A DNA stretch of 64,000 bases. Origin: Gemmatimonadaceae bacterium (GTDB lineage Bacteria; Gemmatimonadota; Gemmatimonadetes; Gemmatimonadales; Gemmatimonadaceae). Shown in pieces: positions 63,498-64,000 of this stretch. Below the pieces are notes generated by a model. It was not told where the DNA came from. It was given only the letters and a program-made list of their open reading frames with translations, and did not search any database. The stretch spans positions 175,325 through 239,324 of the forward strand of contig JADKJT010000008.1 of the NCBI GenBank assembly GCA_016720905.1, written 5' to 3'. The translations under genes were made by a program, and so were the position numbers. Position 1 is the stretch's first letter, and the number at the start of each line of letters is the position of its first letter.

Positions 63498-64000
63498 CCC
63501 TGATGGATCGGTTGACCGGCCGCAAGTCGGCCGTGGTTCCGACACCGCGTGACCTGTCGGCCGTGGATACTGCGCCGACGGCGGGCATTCCAGACCCGCA
63601 ACGACAGTCGACGTTCTTCGGCCGCGCGTCCACCGAAGCGGAACTGAGCGCGGTCGACAAGCTCAAGGTGGACATCCATCATCGACTGATTGCACGACTC
63701 GATCTGGAAGCCCTCGAGCACATGACCGACGAGGGGGAGATCACCTCGCAGATTCGGTTGGCGGTGGCGGATTTCCTGCGGACGGAAGTCACGCCGCTCT
63801 CACAGGCCGAGCGCGACGAGATTGTTGAGCATGTGGTGTGGGAAGTCGTTGGGCTGGGTCCGATCGAGCCGTTCTTTCGCGACCCCACCGTGTCCGACAT
63901 TCTCGTCAACAACGCGCGCAATATTTTTGTCGAGCGGAACGGACGCCTCGCGCGCGTGCCGACGCAATTCCGGAACGATGCGCACCTGTTGGCGGTCATC
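63494..64000 (+). CDS. cpaF: CpaF/TadA pilus-assembly ATPase, 5' part (cut by the window edge)
   Basis: 169 residues are visible from ATG 63494. After a linker of about 65 residues, the N-terminal domain of the secretion-ATPase family begins: VDKLKVDIHHRLIARLDLEAL, then VWEVVGLGPIEPFFRDPTVS and DILVNNARNIFVERNGRL. The Walker motifs lie beyond the right edge. It powers pilin polymerisation. Confidence 0.95.
   Translation, partial: MTLMDRLTGRKSAVVPTPRDLSAVDTAPTAGIPDPQRQSTFFGRASTEAELSAVDKLKVDIHHRLIARLDLEALEHMTDEGEITSQIRLAVADFLRTEVTPLSQAERDEIVEHVVWEVVGLGPIEPFFRDPTVSDILVNNARNIFVERNGRLARVPTQFRNDAHLLAVI

Overview
The window is high-GC bacterial DNA with tightly packed genes. Its content (multiheme c-type cytochromes, many Sec- or Tat-exported enzymes, outer-membrane proteins, a Tad/Flp pilus locus, DUF2723 and GT87-type membrane glycosyltransferases, a DUF2911 protein) suggests a free-living diderm with a large envelope and respiratory capacity. 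A member of the Gemmatimonadota fits best, but that is inference from gene style because no rRNA is present. I saw no tRNA, rRNA, CRISPR array, insertion sequence or phage gene.

Layout. (1) 1-2215: an exported YVTN beta-propeller and a convergent di-heme peroxidase lipoprotein. (2) 2409-15189: four paralogous B12-binding-type radical SAM enzymes in two divergent arms. The right arm runs on through overlapping genes for an acetyltransferase, a GNAT-like protein, a GH3-type acyl-adenylating ligase, an ABC permease plus ATPase, and another GNAT-like protein. It looks like an undescribed biosynthesis and export cluster. (3) 15198-24678: mostly unlinked exported enzymes (class A beta-lactamase, Tat-exported class V aminotransferase, SGNH hydrolase, S9 peptidase, aldo/keto reductase), a nuclease-fold protein, a nucleotide-exchange-type transporter and lipoproteins.

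(4) 35178 down to 24799, minus strand: a compact operon for a membrane cytochrome b-like protein, a membrane-anchored ferredoxin/flavoprotein, a 23-CXXCH cytochrome, a giant 55-CXXCH cytochrome (now split by a 1-base frameshift inside near-identical repeats) and an outer-membrane beta-barrel. Together these could carry electrons between the NAD(P)H pool and the cell exterior. This is the most striking system in the window.

(5) 35470-50648: DinB-like and DUF2911 proteins, an ECF sigma factor with a membrane partner carrying a glycogen-binding-like domain, a long-chain acyl-CoA ligase, an ATC-hydrolase-family protein, a hybrid histidine kinase, dodecin, a DUF2723 glycosyltransferase, an ArsC-fold protein, a dicarboxylate/amino-acid symporter, a YheT-type hydrolase and small proteins. 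(6) 50701-58396: mnmG, a family 2 glycosyltransferase and three large membrane glycosyltransferase-like proteins, one a tandem two-module fusion that is also frameshifted. (7) 58756-64000: the start of a Tad/Flp pilus operon (flp, cpaA, tadE-like, cpaB, cpaC, cpaE, cpaF), cut by the right edge.

Two genes are each broken by a single base, and in each case restoring that base gives an exact open frame. These may be sequencing errors or real lesions. Several simple-sequence tracts (G10, a 7-bp repeat, TCC8) lie at gene starts.
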